Origin: Neostapfia colusana
Taxonomy: Eukaryota > Streptophyta > Magnoliopsida > Poales > Poaceae
Direction of reading: 5' to 3'
DNA length: 64,000 nucleotides
Assembly (NCBI GenBank): GCA_030760725.1
Contig: JASWHV010000005.1
Location: forward strand, 25,553,241 to 25,617,240
The notes under the pieces are model-generated. The model did not search any database and had not been told where the DNA came from. It saw nothing but the letters and a program-made list of their open reading frames with translations. Position numbers and translations under genes: made by a program. Each line of letters starts with the position of its first letter. Positions within the stretch are counted from its first letter, which is position 1. Of this stretch, positions 47,077-59,723 are shown piece after piece.

Positions 47077-48776
47077 CTACACGTTAATGAAATACTACAT
47101 GTTACTTTATATGCAAATGTGAGTTTAGAGTAAGACTTCTACTATTGGTTCTAATAACCAGCCTCTAACCCTGGAACTTTGTTTAAGAATTTAAATATGA
47201 ACTGGTGTTTGTGGTTTGGTTTGGACTTAATTACATGGCTAAATGCTAAGTGGTTTTACCCCTTTTCCATCTTAATCCCTTAAGTGGGTAAACAGGACAG
47301 GGGTGATCTAGAGCTCCAATAGAGCTGAAAATTTTTGTGTGAGTTCCTTGTCACAAGAAAACTCTCTGGACCAAACATTAGCACTTTTCATGGAATGGTT
47401 TGCTCAGAATAATTCTCTTGGCAAATCAGCAAGGAAGAATTAATTCTGAGGTAATACCCCTGTTCATGCTCAACTTAACGAACTACAATTTCTATTACAG
47501 CTCATAGAGTTTGCATGGATTTTCCTAGCATTTTTGGAGTCAAGGTTTGCCCAGAATTGAATTTCCAAGTTTTGGAAATTCTCTGAAAATGTTTCTGCAT
47601 TCAAATGAACACAGCACCTTCCAATTTGAATTGCTCTGACCAAATCAACTCCAAATGGTCTGAAACTTTTACAGGGGTTTACTAATGTCCTAAAGAACAT
47701 TCTGGCAAAATTTGGGGATTTTTGGATGAACCAAACTCCCTCTAAAATTCTTTTGCTGAAAAGCTTTAAAGAATTTTCCAGAATTAATTAATGGGTTTCA
47801 TACAAATTGGGTTGTATCTCTGGACAGAGCTAGGCAAGAGGAATCCAACCCAATTTGAATCACTAAATTTGGAGCTTCCTAGCCCAGGTTATGGATTTCT
47901 AAAGTTTGAGCTAATCCCTGAATTATTTTCCTACAGAAAATCCCTTCCCGCGCTAAACCAGAGGCTGACAGCGGGGCCCGCCCGTTTAAATTGAACTAAC
48001 CGCGCGCTCGCGTGCGATTAACACAGGGGCTGACAGGTGGGGCCGCGCCCTTCGTCTACCTCCCGACGTCGCCGCCCCGAGCCGCCGGAGCTCCGGCGAG
48101 GTCAGCGTTCCCGGCGATCTAGCTCACCGGAGCCGACGAGACTCGCCGCCCCCACGTAATCTTGGGTGCTGAACCCGCTGGACACCATGTCGCCGCCGGC
48201 TAACTGCCATAGCTCGCCGGCGACGAGCCCTATGCCTCTGTGCTACCTCGGCAATGTGTTCCCGCCCTTATGACCGTTTCCTTCGTGCGCTAATCGCGTC
48301 GCCACACTCAGGGAAACCTCGGGAAACTCGGCATGAGCTCTGTTGGGCCCTAAACGGCCGGCAACCCAGACCTCACCGGCGACCCCCTCCTCCGCCATAC
48401 TGTCTTAGGGTGAACTTAGGGTTCCGGCGGTGATTTCGTTCCGGTTTTCGATCGAGAAGGGTCGCCAGAACCTCTAGCTGCTCTCTCACAGCTCCGTTCG
48501 GCCTCCCACCCACTATGCTTCCCGAATTTCTGCTAAACCTAATCGGGCCCCGAAAGGAGCTACTCGTCCTAAACTGAGAAATTCTCCGCGCACAAAGATC
48601 GAACCTTGGAAGGGTTTGCGCGGTGGTCTTGAGGACGAGCTAGCGCTTCACTTTCCTATGGAGGTCGAAGCCGGAAGATGATCACAGCTGGGGTGGCACA
48701 CGATCGGAGCTCGGGCGACTAGGCTGCTGGTTACAGAACTCTGCGAAAATCAGTAACTCGCCGGCGGTCTCGGGCC

Positions 48777-48783
48777 TTTTATA
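48777..48783 (-). promoter_or_regulatory. TATA box of R7 5' LTR
   Basis: TATAAAA on the minus strand, about 790 bp from the LTR start. This would be the start of R7 genomic RNA. Confidence 0.68.
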
Positions 48784-49574
48784 GGCCCCTGAGGCCAGTG
48801 GAGAGCGCGACACCTGCTGTGCCACCTCCTCTGCCGAAGCAGGAGCTGGCCGGCCGAGGTGGTCGGTCGCCGCCGCTGGCTGCAGCTGGCGAGCGCGCTC
48901 GGTCGAGGAGGTCGGCTGAGGAGACTTCTGTGCTAAGTCTACTGACCAGTGGGCCTCCCCTCTAACTCTTTTGTTTTTTTTTCCAATTTTCTGAATTCTG
49001 TTGTGCCAAAATATCCTCAGCTACTCACAATTTAATGTGAGACTTAGTCACCAAGCCTTTGTTTGAATTTGAATTCTCAAATTCAAACTTTGTTTGGTTA
49101 AATTTGCTTCATATTTAAACTGAAATTCAAATTCAGTTTTGAATTCTAGCAATTTAGCTCTTGACAAGATGAGCTCCAATGGAGATGAAAATTGGTGGGT
49201 TTACTCAGAAAAATGTGCTGAGTACAGATATGGAGCTAACTTTTGAATTTGGATGATGAAAGTTGCTGCAATTTGAATTTACACTCAAATTGGCCTCTTT
49301 TTGAAATAACCCAAAAGTGCCTCAAAAATTGTTGAATTTGCATGAGCTTTGGACTGAACCTTCCCAAGACTCTTTAAATTCTAGGGGTGAGCTCAACCTC
49401 TCATGCTCATGTGTAGAAACCCTACATTGTGAAAGTGAAGGCTTTCCCCTCTAATCATTCTTTTGATGGAGGCCACTTGCTCTTCACAATATTTCACAAT
49501 CTACCCCCAACAAAACTGTTGTGTTGTGGGGTGCATAAAAATTTTTTGCAAGTTCCTTTTCTTGGGCTTTTACA

Positions 49575-49579
49575 CACCA
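49575..49579 (+). repeat. Target-site duplication CACCA, right of R7
   Basis: Second copy of the CACCA at 35210-35214. The R6 leader continues without loss after it. Confidence 0.92.
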
Positions 49580-50059
49580 CACGACTGGGAACCCAAGTAT
49601 GTCATGAACAGGTCGTCACGGTTGGGAATGTTATCAACCCAACAGATACCACCTACTGCCCTGCAGGGCACGCCGATGGCAAGCGCTGCGTATGTCCTCC
49701 TGGGCTATTTCCAGACGAACACACTCTCGCGTTACTGACCACGCAATGGAGCCTCCACTTACTTGCCTAATGCACGCTAGGGATCAGCGTTTCATATGAA
49801 CTCAGGAACATGAACCACATTCCTCGTCAGGGGAGCTAACCAAAATTGAACCGCTTTCGGTGGCGTTCCTTACCATTCTTACCAGAGCGTAGGTGCGTCG
49901 TTACATAATTAAAATTCAGAATTATAACACATAAGTTAGTCTTTGCCACTTTAAGTAACTATGCTAATATAGTCCTTACTTTGGCAACTACCGGATTCTC
50001 ACCGTAAACCTAAGTTTTCCCATAATACAGTCCTTAAGTACTGTGCTATCCCCAATGCA
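49580..50059 (-). other. R6 leader, primer-proximal part, with lost hairpin
   Basis: Continuation of the R6 leader. Near 49812 about 55 bp are missing compared with R7, between two TGAA repeats. The deletion removes the GTCTCACA/TGTGAGAC hairpin and the left arm of the CCCTGA stem. The third stem is also altered (CCAAAA instead of CCGAAA). Confidence 0.82.
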
Positions 50060-50071
50060 GCTCTGATACCA
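50060..50071 (-). other. R6 primer binding site (initiator tRNA-Met)
   Basis: TGGTATCAGAGC on the minus strand, a perfect match. Confidence 0.95.
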
Positions 50072-50074
50072 GGC

Positions 50075-53000
50075 TGTGGCGGACCGGAATCCGCTCATCC
50101 AGGATCGCAGAGGGTGGTGCCGCGCGATGCGACACCCGACAGCACACGTCATAAGAATACATTATATTACATGGGAAAACAAACTGAATGTACAAAATAG
50201 TACACTTCTCAGTTACAAACTAGTGTCTTTTATTACACAGCGGAAGTTTCTTTTATACAACTCACGCCCGCCTATCTAGCAAAAGTGGTTGCCCAGCCCT
50301 AGGGCAACCCACACTAGCTGCACTCCTCAGCTCAGCGCAGCGTGTACGGCTCCCACTCAGCCGTGGTCCCCGACGGAGGGTAACCCTCGCCGGTGGACTC
50401 GTACTCCAAGTCCGTGGGTGGCTCCTCACCTGAAAAACACTTAAGCAGCAACCGTGAGCACGAAGGCTCAGCAAGGCTTAACCGACTCACCTAAGCATGA
50501 AACTCTACATGAGGTGTACAATGACATAGGATAGCAATGTTGCAGGAAATGGACACGCCTACAAGTTCATCCTTAGTTCATCTTTTAGCAACAAGTTAAC
50601 AGTTTATGAAGCTGAAATTTAGTAAGCAATATTTGGTGGCACACATGTAGCAATACAATTATATCATAACAGCAATATTGAATCATAACATTTCATCCAT
50701 TAGTCTACGTTACGATGCAGTGAACAAGCGGTACTCGTCACCGTGAGGGACGGCGAATCGACTCGATATACACCTGCAGGGAAACCCAAAGAGCACGTCA
50801 CGTACGCCCACCCGTGGAGCTGCACAGCACGCTCACTCGATGTCGTACGGGACAACCTTTCACCCAACAGCCCAAACGTCGAACCGGTCGCACCGAAACG
50901 AGCAGGAGGTTCCCCACACGGAGCATCTCTCTATGCCCGTTGGCAGATTTCCACCTTGCTGCCCTCAACCTACACCTATAAATCAGTGTGCTATGCCTCG
51001 ACGCCCAGAGGTTTAGGCTACATCGGTTTATCGGGGCCCATATATCCGATATGCCTTCGGTACGTTCAATACTTGTTCAGCAGGACCGCACACGGATCGG
51101 TCCTCAATCAACACGGACAGAGCCGCGCACACAAGACTTCCTCTTGCTGCGCCCTAGCCCCTGCCTAGTCTCATTTTCATTACTAAAGTGATCTCACATC
51201 ACTCAACCGAACCCGTGTGTCCCAATGCCTATCTCGCGAGTAGATTCCAACTACTCGACTTGTACCGAAGTCCTATGAATGTTTAAGCATAGCCTTTCTA
51301 CTCGAGGTCCTAAACACTACCCTCACTCTTGGGGAAAAATTCTGGTTATGCAAGTGGGGTTCCATCCATCCTATACCTAATGCACATACATACTTCATAT
51401 GACACATGTAAACAAAGTAAAACTTATAAACAGGTTAATGCAAACCGGGGCTTGCCTTGTTGCTGCTGGTCAGGGGTTAATTCTTCATCCGGAAGAAGGA
51501 AGTCCAGCACTTCCGGAGTCTCTTCTTCAGTGACTACACGTTTATGAAATACTACATGTTAATTAATATGCATACAAGTTATTGTAAGGTTACTGCTATT
51601 AGTTTTAATAACCAGTCTCTAACACCTGGAACTCTGTTTAAGAATTTAAAGATGAACTGGGTCTTGGTGGTTTGGCTTAGACTTAATCACATGGTTAAAT
51701 GCTAAGTGGTTTTCCCCCTTTTCCATATTAATCCCTCAAGTGGTTAAACAGGACAGGAGTGATCCAGAGCTCCAATGGAGCTGAGAATTTTTGTGTGAGT
51801 TCCTTATCACAAGAAAACTGTCTGGACCAAACACTAGCACTTTTCATGGAGTTGTTTGCTCAGAATAATTCTCTTAGCAAATAAGAAAAGAAGAACTAAT
51901 TCTGAGGTAATACCCCTGTTCATGCCCAACTTAGTGAACTACAATTTCCATTATAGCTCATAGAGTTTGCATGAATTTTCCTAACATTTTTGGAGCTAAG
52001 GTTTGCCCAGAACTGAATTTCCAAGTTTTGGAAATTCTCTGAAAATGTTTCTGAATTCAAATGAACACAGCACCTTCAAATTTGAATTGCTCTGACCAAA
52101 TCAACTCCAAATAGTGTGAAACTCTTACAGGGGTTCACTAATGTCCTAAAGAACATTCTGGCAAAATTTGGAGATTTTTGGATGCACCAAACTCCCTCTA
52201 AAATTCTTTTGCTGAAAAGCTTTAAAGAATTTTCCAGAATTAATTAATGGGTTTCATACAAATTGGGTTTCAGATTTAGATTGTACTCAGTTAGAGGAAT
52301 CCAACAAAATTTGTTTCATAATTTTTGGATTCTCCTACCCCGAGTTGTGGTCCTCCAAAGTTTGAACTACAAACTGGACATTTCAAAATGTTTAAATGTC
52401 TGCCAGTGGGTCCCACCCGGCAGTCTTCTCCTTCCTCACGCCAAACAGGGGTCCGCGGCGGCGCACTCCGGCGAGCGTTGCCGGAACCACTTTCCCGGCC
52501 GTCTCCCGACCCCAAACTTGCCGCCCCGCCCTAACTCACGACGCTGAACTCGTCGGTGGTGTCGCCGGCAGCCGTAGCTCACCGGAACAGGGCTCCCGAC
52601 GGTGACAGCGGCGGTTAGGGTTCCGGCGTGGTCGGGAATGCGTTACAACGCATCCAAATGATCGGCAAAGGGTCGGAGAGCACCGCGGAAGCTTGAGGGT
52701 GATGGAAATGGCCGCCAAACCCCATGAAAAGGTCAGCAACCTAGAGCTCCACGGTGAACCGAGCTATTATTCTATGGCGGCCCGAAAAACAACCCAAACC
52801 CGGCCAATTCTGGGTCATTTCCCTTTATTCTTGGTCGAGGAGGGCCGCTAGGGAGTGAGGAAGGTGCTGACAAGCCTGCGCGGCCAATAGCTAAACGAGT
52901 AGCAGGAATTTTGGGGTAGACCGTGCTCTACCCGAACACACTACGTTTCGGAAGAACTGGAAATACTCTTCATCCGATGGATCAACCGCTATTCGGCTTG

Positions 53001-54023
53001 CATCTACACGATCTAGAGAGCACGGCACACCTTTTTCGTGTAGGAGTCCGGCGGTGAAACTGGCCGTGGCGTGCTGTCCACGGGGAGCAGTTCTCGGCTT
53101 TCCGCCGGTGGCCTGAGTTCTCAGTGGCGATCGTTGATTTGTGGTCGAGTGCGGTGCTAACACCGCGAGGTGGTGGGATGGTTAGCTAGAGCACACACAG
53201 GAGCTCCCTTTCTGTGTTGGGAGCTCGGGCAAAGGCCGAGCAGACGTCGGCGTACGGTGGAGAGTCGAGGAGCGGCGCCGATGTGCGAGCAGAGCCCGGT
53301 GCGCTTGCTGATCGGGAGTAGAAGGCAATACGCTCGGCCCAGCTGCGTGGAGAGGGGGTCATGTAGAGGGGGGGCGAGCTGCTGCCCGGTCGCCAGCGCA
53401 AGAGAGGGAATCAGGAGGTGGCCTCCCAGGCGATGGCGCGCGCGGCAGCTGGCTGTTCGACCGAAGGTCTTCGGTTGACTGAGAAACAGAGGGAAGACTT
53501 GGGGGCTAAGTCTATTTCACCCAATGACATGTGGGCCCCACTGGTCAGTGCTCTACCACCTCTCAAAAGATCTCCAAAACTTGACAAATGATGAATTCAA
53601 ATGTTGGAAATCTCAAACTGAGCTACATTGGTATGGTTTGGCAAATTTCCCTCAAATTCAAATGTATATTTGAATTCTTTGCATATTTGGATCCTTTTTG
53701 GAGAAATGGTAGCAAACCTTTTCAAAAATTATTGAAACTCTGCCTCCCCACTGATTTGGACCTGAGGAATCCAATTATGCACTTTGATCCTTGTTTTAGC
53801 TGCTGCAATCATGAATTTGAAGGCAACAGTTTGGAATCACCCTCTCATGTGTGATCATATGTGTAGAATTCCCAATTTGTGAAAGTGTAGGTTTCCCCTC
53901 TAACCACTCTTTTGATGGAGGTTACTTGCTCTTCCCGCTTTTTCACAATCTATCCACAACAAAAATCGTGGTGCTGTGGGTTGAAGAAAAGTTTTTGCAA
54001 GTCCCTTTTCTTGGGCTTTTACA
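50075..54023 (-). mobile_element. R6 5' LTR, 3949 bp
   Basis: From 54023 (TGTAAAAGCCC) to 50075 (CCGCCACA), followed inward by the primer site. It shares the private GC-rich core of the R6 3' LTR (here about 52400-53500). The target duplication TGTGC follows at 54024. Confidence 0.94.
50332..51533 (-). CDS. LTR gene, two 3' exons, R6 5' LTR copy
   Basis: Exon A 51456-51533 (78 nt) and exon B 50332-50429 (98 nt). Exon A reads VTEEETPEVLDFLLPDEEL, keeping the Phe lost in the sister LTR. Exon B has Ser to Leu (PPTDLEYEST) and Pro to Leu near the end (YTLR). The frame is open and both splice sites are kept. Confidence 0.6.
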
Positions 54024-54028
54024 TGTGC
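54024..54028 (+). repeat. Target-site duplication TGTGC, right of R6
   Basis: Second copy of the TGTGC at 25370-25374. Confidence 0.9.
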
Positions 54029-55160
54029 ATGAAAGATAATGATAACAATGAATTAAAATCACAAGTTTCAACATTTCGGATACTGGTTGGGTAGAAAAAA
54101 ATTGATAGTTGATCAGTATAGTTCCAAAAGATTGAAAAACAGAGTGCTCTGTTTTGGTAGCAAGTTTGCTGAACTTTAACAGTGCATAACTTACAGATAA
54201 TTTAGCCAATGGAGGTGTGGGAGATAGTTCTGGAAAGCTATTTAAGCACTCTACAACTTTGTTGTAGACTTTCAGGGCTGAATCACAACTTAAGATGGCT
54301 TAAATCCCAGAGGATTGTAAACTGTCCAGAACCAGGACAGATTTTTAACACTCTCTGGACTGATCTGTTTTTCAAGCATAACGTACCATAGAAAAATCTA
54401 AAATTGTCATATCATACATCTTTAGAAAGGGTAGGAGATGTGTTACATCTTTGTAATTCAAGGTTTCTGCAATTTCAGCACGGAATTCAGTGGAAATATG
54501 AGTTGAAAACAGCAACGTCCAAAGGAGGTGCTGTTGAAATTCTTCCAGAAATTCTGTTAACTTTGAATTACCATAACTTTTTAACCAGAGCTGATCGGAG
54601 GGCAAATAAATACTTGTTGGAAAGATACTTAAGTTAACTTTAACTTTGGTATTCAACTTTAGTTACGAAAATGCCCATAACCAGGTCAAAATCTGGAATG
54701 TGCAGAAACTGGTCATTCTGACAGAGGTATGACAGTTGAACTCATTTGGGAGATTGTTGTACCCTAGGGGGTTTAAGTGCGTCCAATGGGGTAGAACATA
54801 CTCATGAGTGGTTATCTTCAACTAGTGAAAGATTGGGTATACGCTTTACTCAAGTTTCTTTCGCTAGAGACCATGTTTGTGTCGTATTAAAGATAAAAGG
54901 GTGGTATACCTGATGACCAAGCGATCGTAACGTCTCGTAGTGACAAAACCTAGTTGTGGTGAGCTTCCAAAGAGGAGGTTCATCAAGTTGGATTTAACTA
55001 GCTTGTATTTGGTCTGGTAATGGTATAGCTTGTGCAAAGTTATTACATTATCCGTATACGAGATGTATCGCATGCTTTAATGTCATTATGTTTTACGCCT
55101 ATTTTATTGGACTGCATGCAATATGTTGCGGGGCTGATGTTTAATGTCGTATGGTTGCAG
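54029..55160 (+). other. R4 leader, second part
   Basis: Continues the R4 leader after R6. It ends GTTGCAG directly before the gag ATG at 55161. Otherwise AT-rich and without a supported gene. Confidence 0.82.
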
Positions 55161-58100
55161 ATGGTTCGCACTCGGACCACGCACGAGACTGGTGGCTCTA
55201 GCCAGCAGGGAGGCGATGACTCCCAGCCACCTGCCAACGACAGCACCCTGCAGCAACAACCACCACCGCCGCCTCCGCTGACCCTAGCGGATGTGATAGC
55301 GGCACTGGTGGGGAATCGTGAGGAGCAGACCGACCTGCTCCACACAATTGTGCAGAATACGTCCCAAGCGGGGGGGCGTCAAGAGAGGGGGCCTCGCGAG
55401 CCCCGTGATGTGACGTACTCGGACTTCATGAGTACGCACCCTCCAGTGTTCACTGAAGCAAAAGAACTGCTGGAGCCCGACAACTGGCTGCGGACGACCG
55501 AGTCCAAGTTCGTGCTGCTCCAATGCACGGAGCGGCAAAAGACTCTGTTCGCAGCGCAGCAGCTTCACGGTGCCGATGGTGCATGGTGGGCGAACTATGT
55601 CGCCTCATGTCCGGCTGGCCATGCCGTGGAGTGGGAAGAGTTCAGGGAGGCGTTCCGGGCCTATCATATTCCTCCCGGGATAATGAGGAGGAAGTTCCAA
55701 GAATTCTTGGAGCTGAAGCAGGGCGGGAGGAGTGCTCACGACTACTCCCGTGCCTTCAACCATCTGGCGCAATATGCATCGGATTACGTCTCCACCGAGG
55801 AGAAGAAGCGGGAGCATTTCTATCAGGGGTTACACCCCGAGATGAAGACACATCTCGCCCAAAGCAATCGTGGCACCTTAAACGACCTCGTCAATGCCGC
55901 GATAATGCAAGAAGATGCTCAGCGGGAGTTGGCGGCTGAGCCGCGGAAGCGCAGAACTCCACCCAGCAGTGGGGGTGGCGCTCCCCAGAAGTACCGCATG
56001 GTGTATCGGACACGATCTGGACAGCAGTGGCATCCACCGGCGCGACCTCAACAGTTCGGGGGTCGTTCTTTCCAGGCACCGCCGTTCCGACCGCTGCTGC
56101 CACCACCGTGACAGCAGCAGCAGACGACACCCCGGTCGTTCCCACCGCCACAACGCGCCCCGGGTTTCCGTCCGCCGATCAGCGGAGGACCGCCCCGCTT
56201 CACTTGCTTCACATGTGGTCAGGCGGTCCATTTCGCGAAGGACTGTCCCCAAGGGCAGCAAAGCAGCGGGCAAGCCCAGTTCCAGGGCGGTGCTCGAGGC
56301 CGACCTCCGGTCAAGAAGGTTGGTCAGCGGACTGGGGGCGTTCGCAACCTCAACAATGAGGACGCCCCGGAGGGAGACAACGTGCTGGCGGGTACGTTCA
56401 CTCTCAACGATCAAGCTATCATCATATTGTTCGATTCTTGTGCAACCCACAGTTTTATAAGTGCATCCTATGTGGCTAAGCATCAAATGCAAGTCTTCCC
56501 AACTGATTGCACATATATGATCTGCTCACCCGGGAGGGAAGATTTCAGCAAATATGATGATTCCAAAAGCACCTCTGTGCTTAGGTGGGCAGCTATATCC
56601 CACCACCTTAATAATCCTTACAGGGCAAAAGATTGATGCCATCTTAGGGATGTCATGGCTAAACTACCATGGCGCTGTCCTGAACACTCGGACACGGACA
56701 GTTCATCTGAATTCTCCATTCCACCGTCCACACTCCATGGTGTTAGATAATCCAGTCCGGGAAGTTTCAGAAATTAATAATGCTGAAGCTCTCAAGTTAG
56801 AGGACATCCCCGTAGTCCGGGAGTACCTCGACGTGTTCCCAGATGATCTTCTGGGCATGCCACCTGAGCGGGATGTCGAGTTCAAGATCGAGCTTGCACC
56901 CAGGACTACTCCTATCTCACGGAGGCCATACAAAATGGCTCTGAACGAGCTGCCTGAACTGAAAGAACAGCTCAATGACTTGTTGAGCAAAGGTTTCGTT
57001 AGGCCAAGTTCCTCGCCTTGGGGATGCTCAGCGCTGTTCGTGAAGAAGAAGGATGAAACCTTGAGGCTGTGTGTGGACTACCGGCCGCTCAACGCCGTCA
57101 CCATCAAGAATAAGTACCCACTGCCCCACATCGACATATTGTTTGATCAACTTGTGGGTGCAAGTGTGTTCTCCAAGATGGACCTTCGCTCTGGATATCA
57201 TCAGATTAAGATCCAAGCGGAGGATATCCTGAAGATGGCTTTCTCGACGAGATATGGATTATATGAATATCTCATCATGTCTTTTGGTCTCACGAATGCT
57301 CCAGTCCATTTCATGTATCTCATGAACTCGGTGTTCATGCCGGAGCTGGACAAGTTCGTGGTAGTGTTCATCGATGATATCTTTGTTTACTCCAAGACAG
57401 AAGCCGAACATGCTGAACACTTGAGGATCGTTCTTCAACGATTGCAAGACCACAAGCTCCACGCCAAGTTCAGCAAATGCAAGTTTTGGATCAGCCAAGT
57501 GCCATTCTTGGGACATATTATCTCAGCGGAGGGCATTGCGGTGGACCCAAGCAAAATTGAGCAAGTGCTGAAATGGAAAGCTCCCACTTCAATCCATGAA
57601 GTCAGAAGCTTCCTCGGCTTAGCGGGATACTATCGGAGATTCATTCCAAGCTTCTCCAAGCTTGCTAAGCCGATGACAGAATTGCTGAAGAAAGGAACGA
57701 AATATGTTTGGAACACAGCGTGTGAAGGAGCGTTCCAAGCATTAGTGAAGCATCTCACCACAGCCCCGGTCTTAGCTCAACCGCATACAACCAAGCCCTT
57801 CGACGTGTATTGTGACGCGCCCGGTATTGGGCTCGGCTGCGTGTTGATGCAGGAAGGACGTGTGGTCGCATATGGCTCACGCCAACTTCGGAACCATGAG
57901 CAGCACTATCCGACTCATGATCTTGAGCTTGCTGCAGTGGTTTTGGCGCTGAAAATGTGGAGGCACTATCTCCTGGGGAATTTGGTGCATCTCTACACCG
58001 ACCACAAGAGCTTGAAGTATATTTTCACCCAGAAGGAGCTGAACATGAGGCAAAGGAGGTGGTTAGAACTAATCAAATATTATGACATTGAGATTCATTA

Positions 58101-59657
58101 CCACCCCGGCAAGGCGAACGTGGTTGCCGACGCGCTGAGTCGGAAATCACATGTCCATCACCTCACCATTACACCGGCGGAGGAGGAAGAGCTGAGTTTG
58201 TACTTGGTTCCTTATGGATCGCTTTACAACCTTGCCCTCATCCCTACTATTAGGGAGGACATCATTGCAGCTCAGAAGATGGATAAGGGCATGGCACATC
58301 TCTGGAGACGGATAGACAATGGGGACATCAAATGTTTCCGGAAAGATGATGAGGGGACGCTATGGTTCAATGACCGCATAGTCGTACCCCGGAATATGGA
58401 GCTAAGGAGAAAGATCCTCGATGAAGCTCACTTGTCTAAATACTCCATTCATCCTAGCAGCAACAAAATGTACCGAGATTTGAAAAAGAAATTTTGGTGG
58501 ATGTGGCTGAAGCGGTTGGTAGCGCAGTATGTATCCGAGTGTGATACGTGTAGACGAGTGAAGGCTGAGCATATGAGAAAATAAGGGCTGTTGCAACCCC
58601 TGAAGATCCCGGCATGGAAATGGGAATATGTGAGCATGGATTTCATTGTGGGATTACCCCTGACACCCAACAAGCATGATTCCATTTGGGTAATCGTTGA
58701 CCGGTTAACTAAGACGGCTCACTTCATCCCGGTGCATACACGTTACAATGCCGGCAAATATGCGGAGCTGTACATAGAAAAAATTCTATGCTTATATGGA
58801 GTACCCAAGACCATAGTGTCAGATCGAGGGGCATAATTTGTGTCTCGCTTTTGGGAGCAGTTGCACGCTACATTGGGTACTAAGTTGATTAGAAGCTCCG
58901 CCTATCACCCTCAGACCGATGGCCAAACAGAGAGGGTAAATCAAGTACTGCAAGACATGTTGAGAGCATGTGCCAACCACCACGGTAGGAACTGGGATGA
59001 TCACCTACCGTTGGCGGAATTCTCATACAATAACGGCTATCAGGCGAGTATCAAAATGGCACCATATGAAGCTCTCTACAGTCGAAAGTGCCGCACCCCA
59101 TTAAACTGGTGCGAGTCCGGTCAAAGGGTCACATTCTGGATTGATGTGGTGAACGACGCCGAAGAGCGCGTTCGGACAATTCAAGCCAATTTGAAAGCTA
59201 CGCTGATAAGAGGCGTAGACCGCTGCACTTTGACATCGGAGAGCACGTGTACCGGTCTCCGATGAAAGGCATGCACAGGTTCGGTGTTAAGGGGAAGCTC
59301 GCTCCCCGTTTCATTGGACCCTATGCTATCACCGAGAAGTGCGCACCAGCGACGTATAGACTGGAGCTACCGGCATCTCTTGCTGGTGTTCATGATGTTT
59401 TCCATGTTTCGAACTGCGAAAATGTCTGAAGCATACAGCTGCTGTTCCTACCGAAGACATCAGCGACTTGCAACCGGATTTGACATATGATGAATATCCG
59501 GTGGCGATCATTGAGGAGAAAGCTCGTACCACGCATAGCCGAATGTTGTGGTTCTACAAGATACTATGGAGTAACCACACAGCTGAAGAAGCGACTTGGG
59601 AGAGCGAAGAGTTCCTTCTCAAATTACCCGGAGTTCATGGCGTCTCAACACGGGTGA
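55161..59657 (+). pseudogene. gag-pol: R4 gag-pol polyprotein, heavily broken
   Basis: Starts MVRTRTTHETGGSSQQGG. All domains are still recognisable: gag core, CCHC knuckle (CFTCGQAVHFAKDC, with Gly to Val), protease, RT (FIDDIFVYS), RNase H, integrase and chromodomain end. Lesions in order: TGA at 56109-56111 in the Pro/Gln region; protease active site changed to DSCAT (about 56433); one extra C near 56530; TAA at 58582-58584 and at 58834-58836 in integrase; a loss of about 23 nt near 59200, a 7-nt loss near 59248, and another shift near 59415. The stop at 59655-59657 is where relatives end. This copy is dead and older than R6 and R7, in line with its outer place in the nest. Confidence 0.93.
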
Positions 59658-59710
59658 GTTCCTCTTACATCGCTGTCTCTTCTTTTGTAATCTTGGGACG
59701 AGATTCTTTT

Positions 59711-59723
59711 AATGGGGGAGGGA
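59711..59723 (+). other. R4 polypurine tract
   Basis: AATGGGGGAGGGA ending at the LTR start. A T interrupts the purine run that R1, R6 and R7 keep. Confidence 0.85.

Larger units (their letters stand above)
35215..49574 (-). mobile_element. R7: complete, young Ty3/Gypsy element, 14,360 bp
   Basis: Two LTRs of 3958 bp each, primer site, leader, one long gag-pol frame and polypurine tract, flanked by CACCA. Aligning the LTRs base by base by eye I count about 19 differences, mostly transitions (about 0.5%). With the rate often used for grass LTRs (1.3e-8 per site per year) this means about 0.2 million years. It is inserted in the R6 leader. The only obvious coding lesion is a 1-nt deletion in integrase. 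Confidence 0.96.
45617..49574 (-). mobile_element. R7 5' LTR, 3958 bp
   Basis: Same length as the 3' LTR and about 99.5% identical by eye. TATAAAA is at 48777-48783. It keeps the GC donor in the LTR gene, which the other LTR has lost. Confidence 0.95.
25375..54023 (-). mobile_element. R6: full-length Ty3/Gypsy element with R7 nested in its leader
   Basis: Minus-strand element with 3' LTR 25375-29322, polypurine tract, gag-pol remnant 29399-33920, leader 33921-35214 continued at 49580-50074, and 5' LTR 50075-54023. It is flanked by TGTGC. Without R7 (14,360 bp plus 5 bp) it would be about 14.3 kb. It sits in the R4 leader, whose two halves join cleanly. The two LTRs (3948 and 3949 bp) differ more than those of R7, which agrees with R7 being the later insertion. 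Confidence 0.95.

Noticed and set aside
25375..54023. Tandem array LTR-internal-LTR-internal-LTR made by unequal recombination
   Set aside because: The two target duplications (TGTGC and CACCA) and the cleanly split R6 leader show one element nested in the other.
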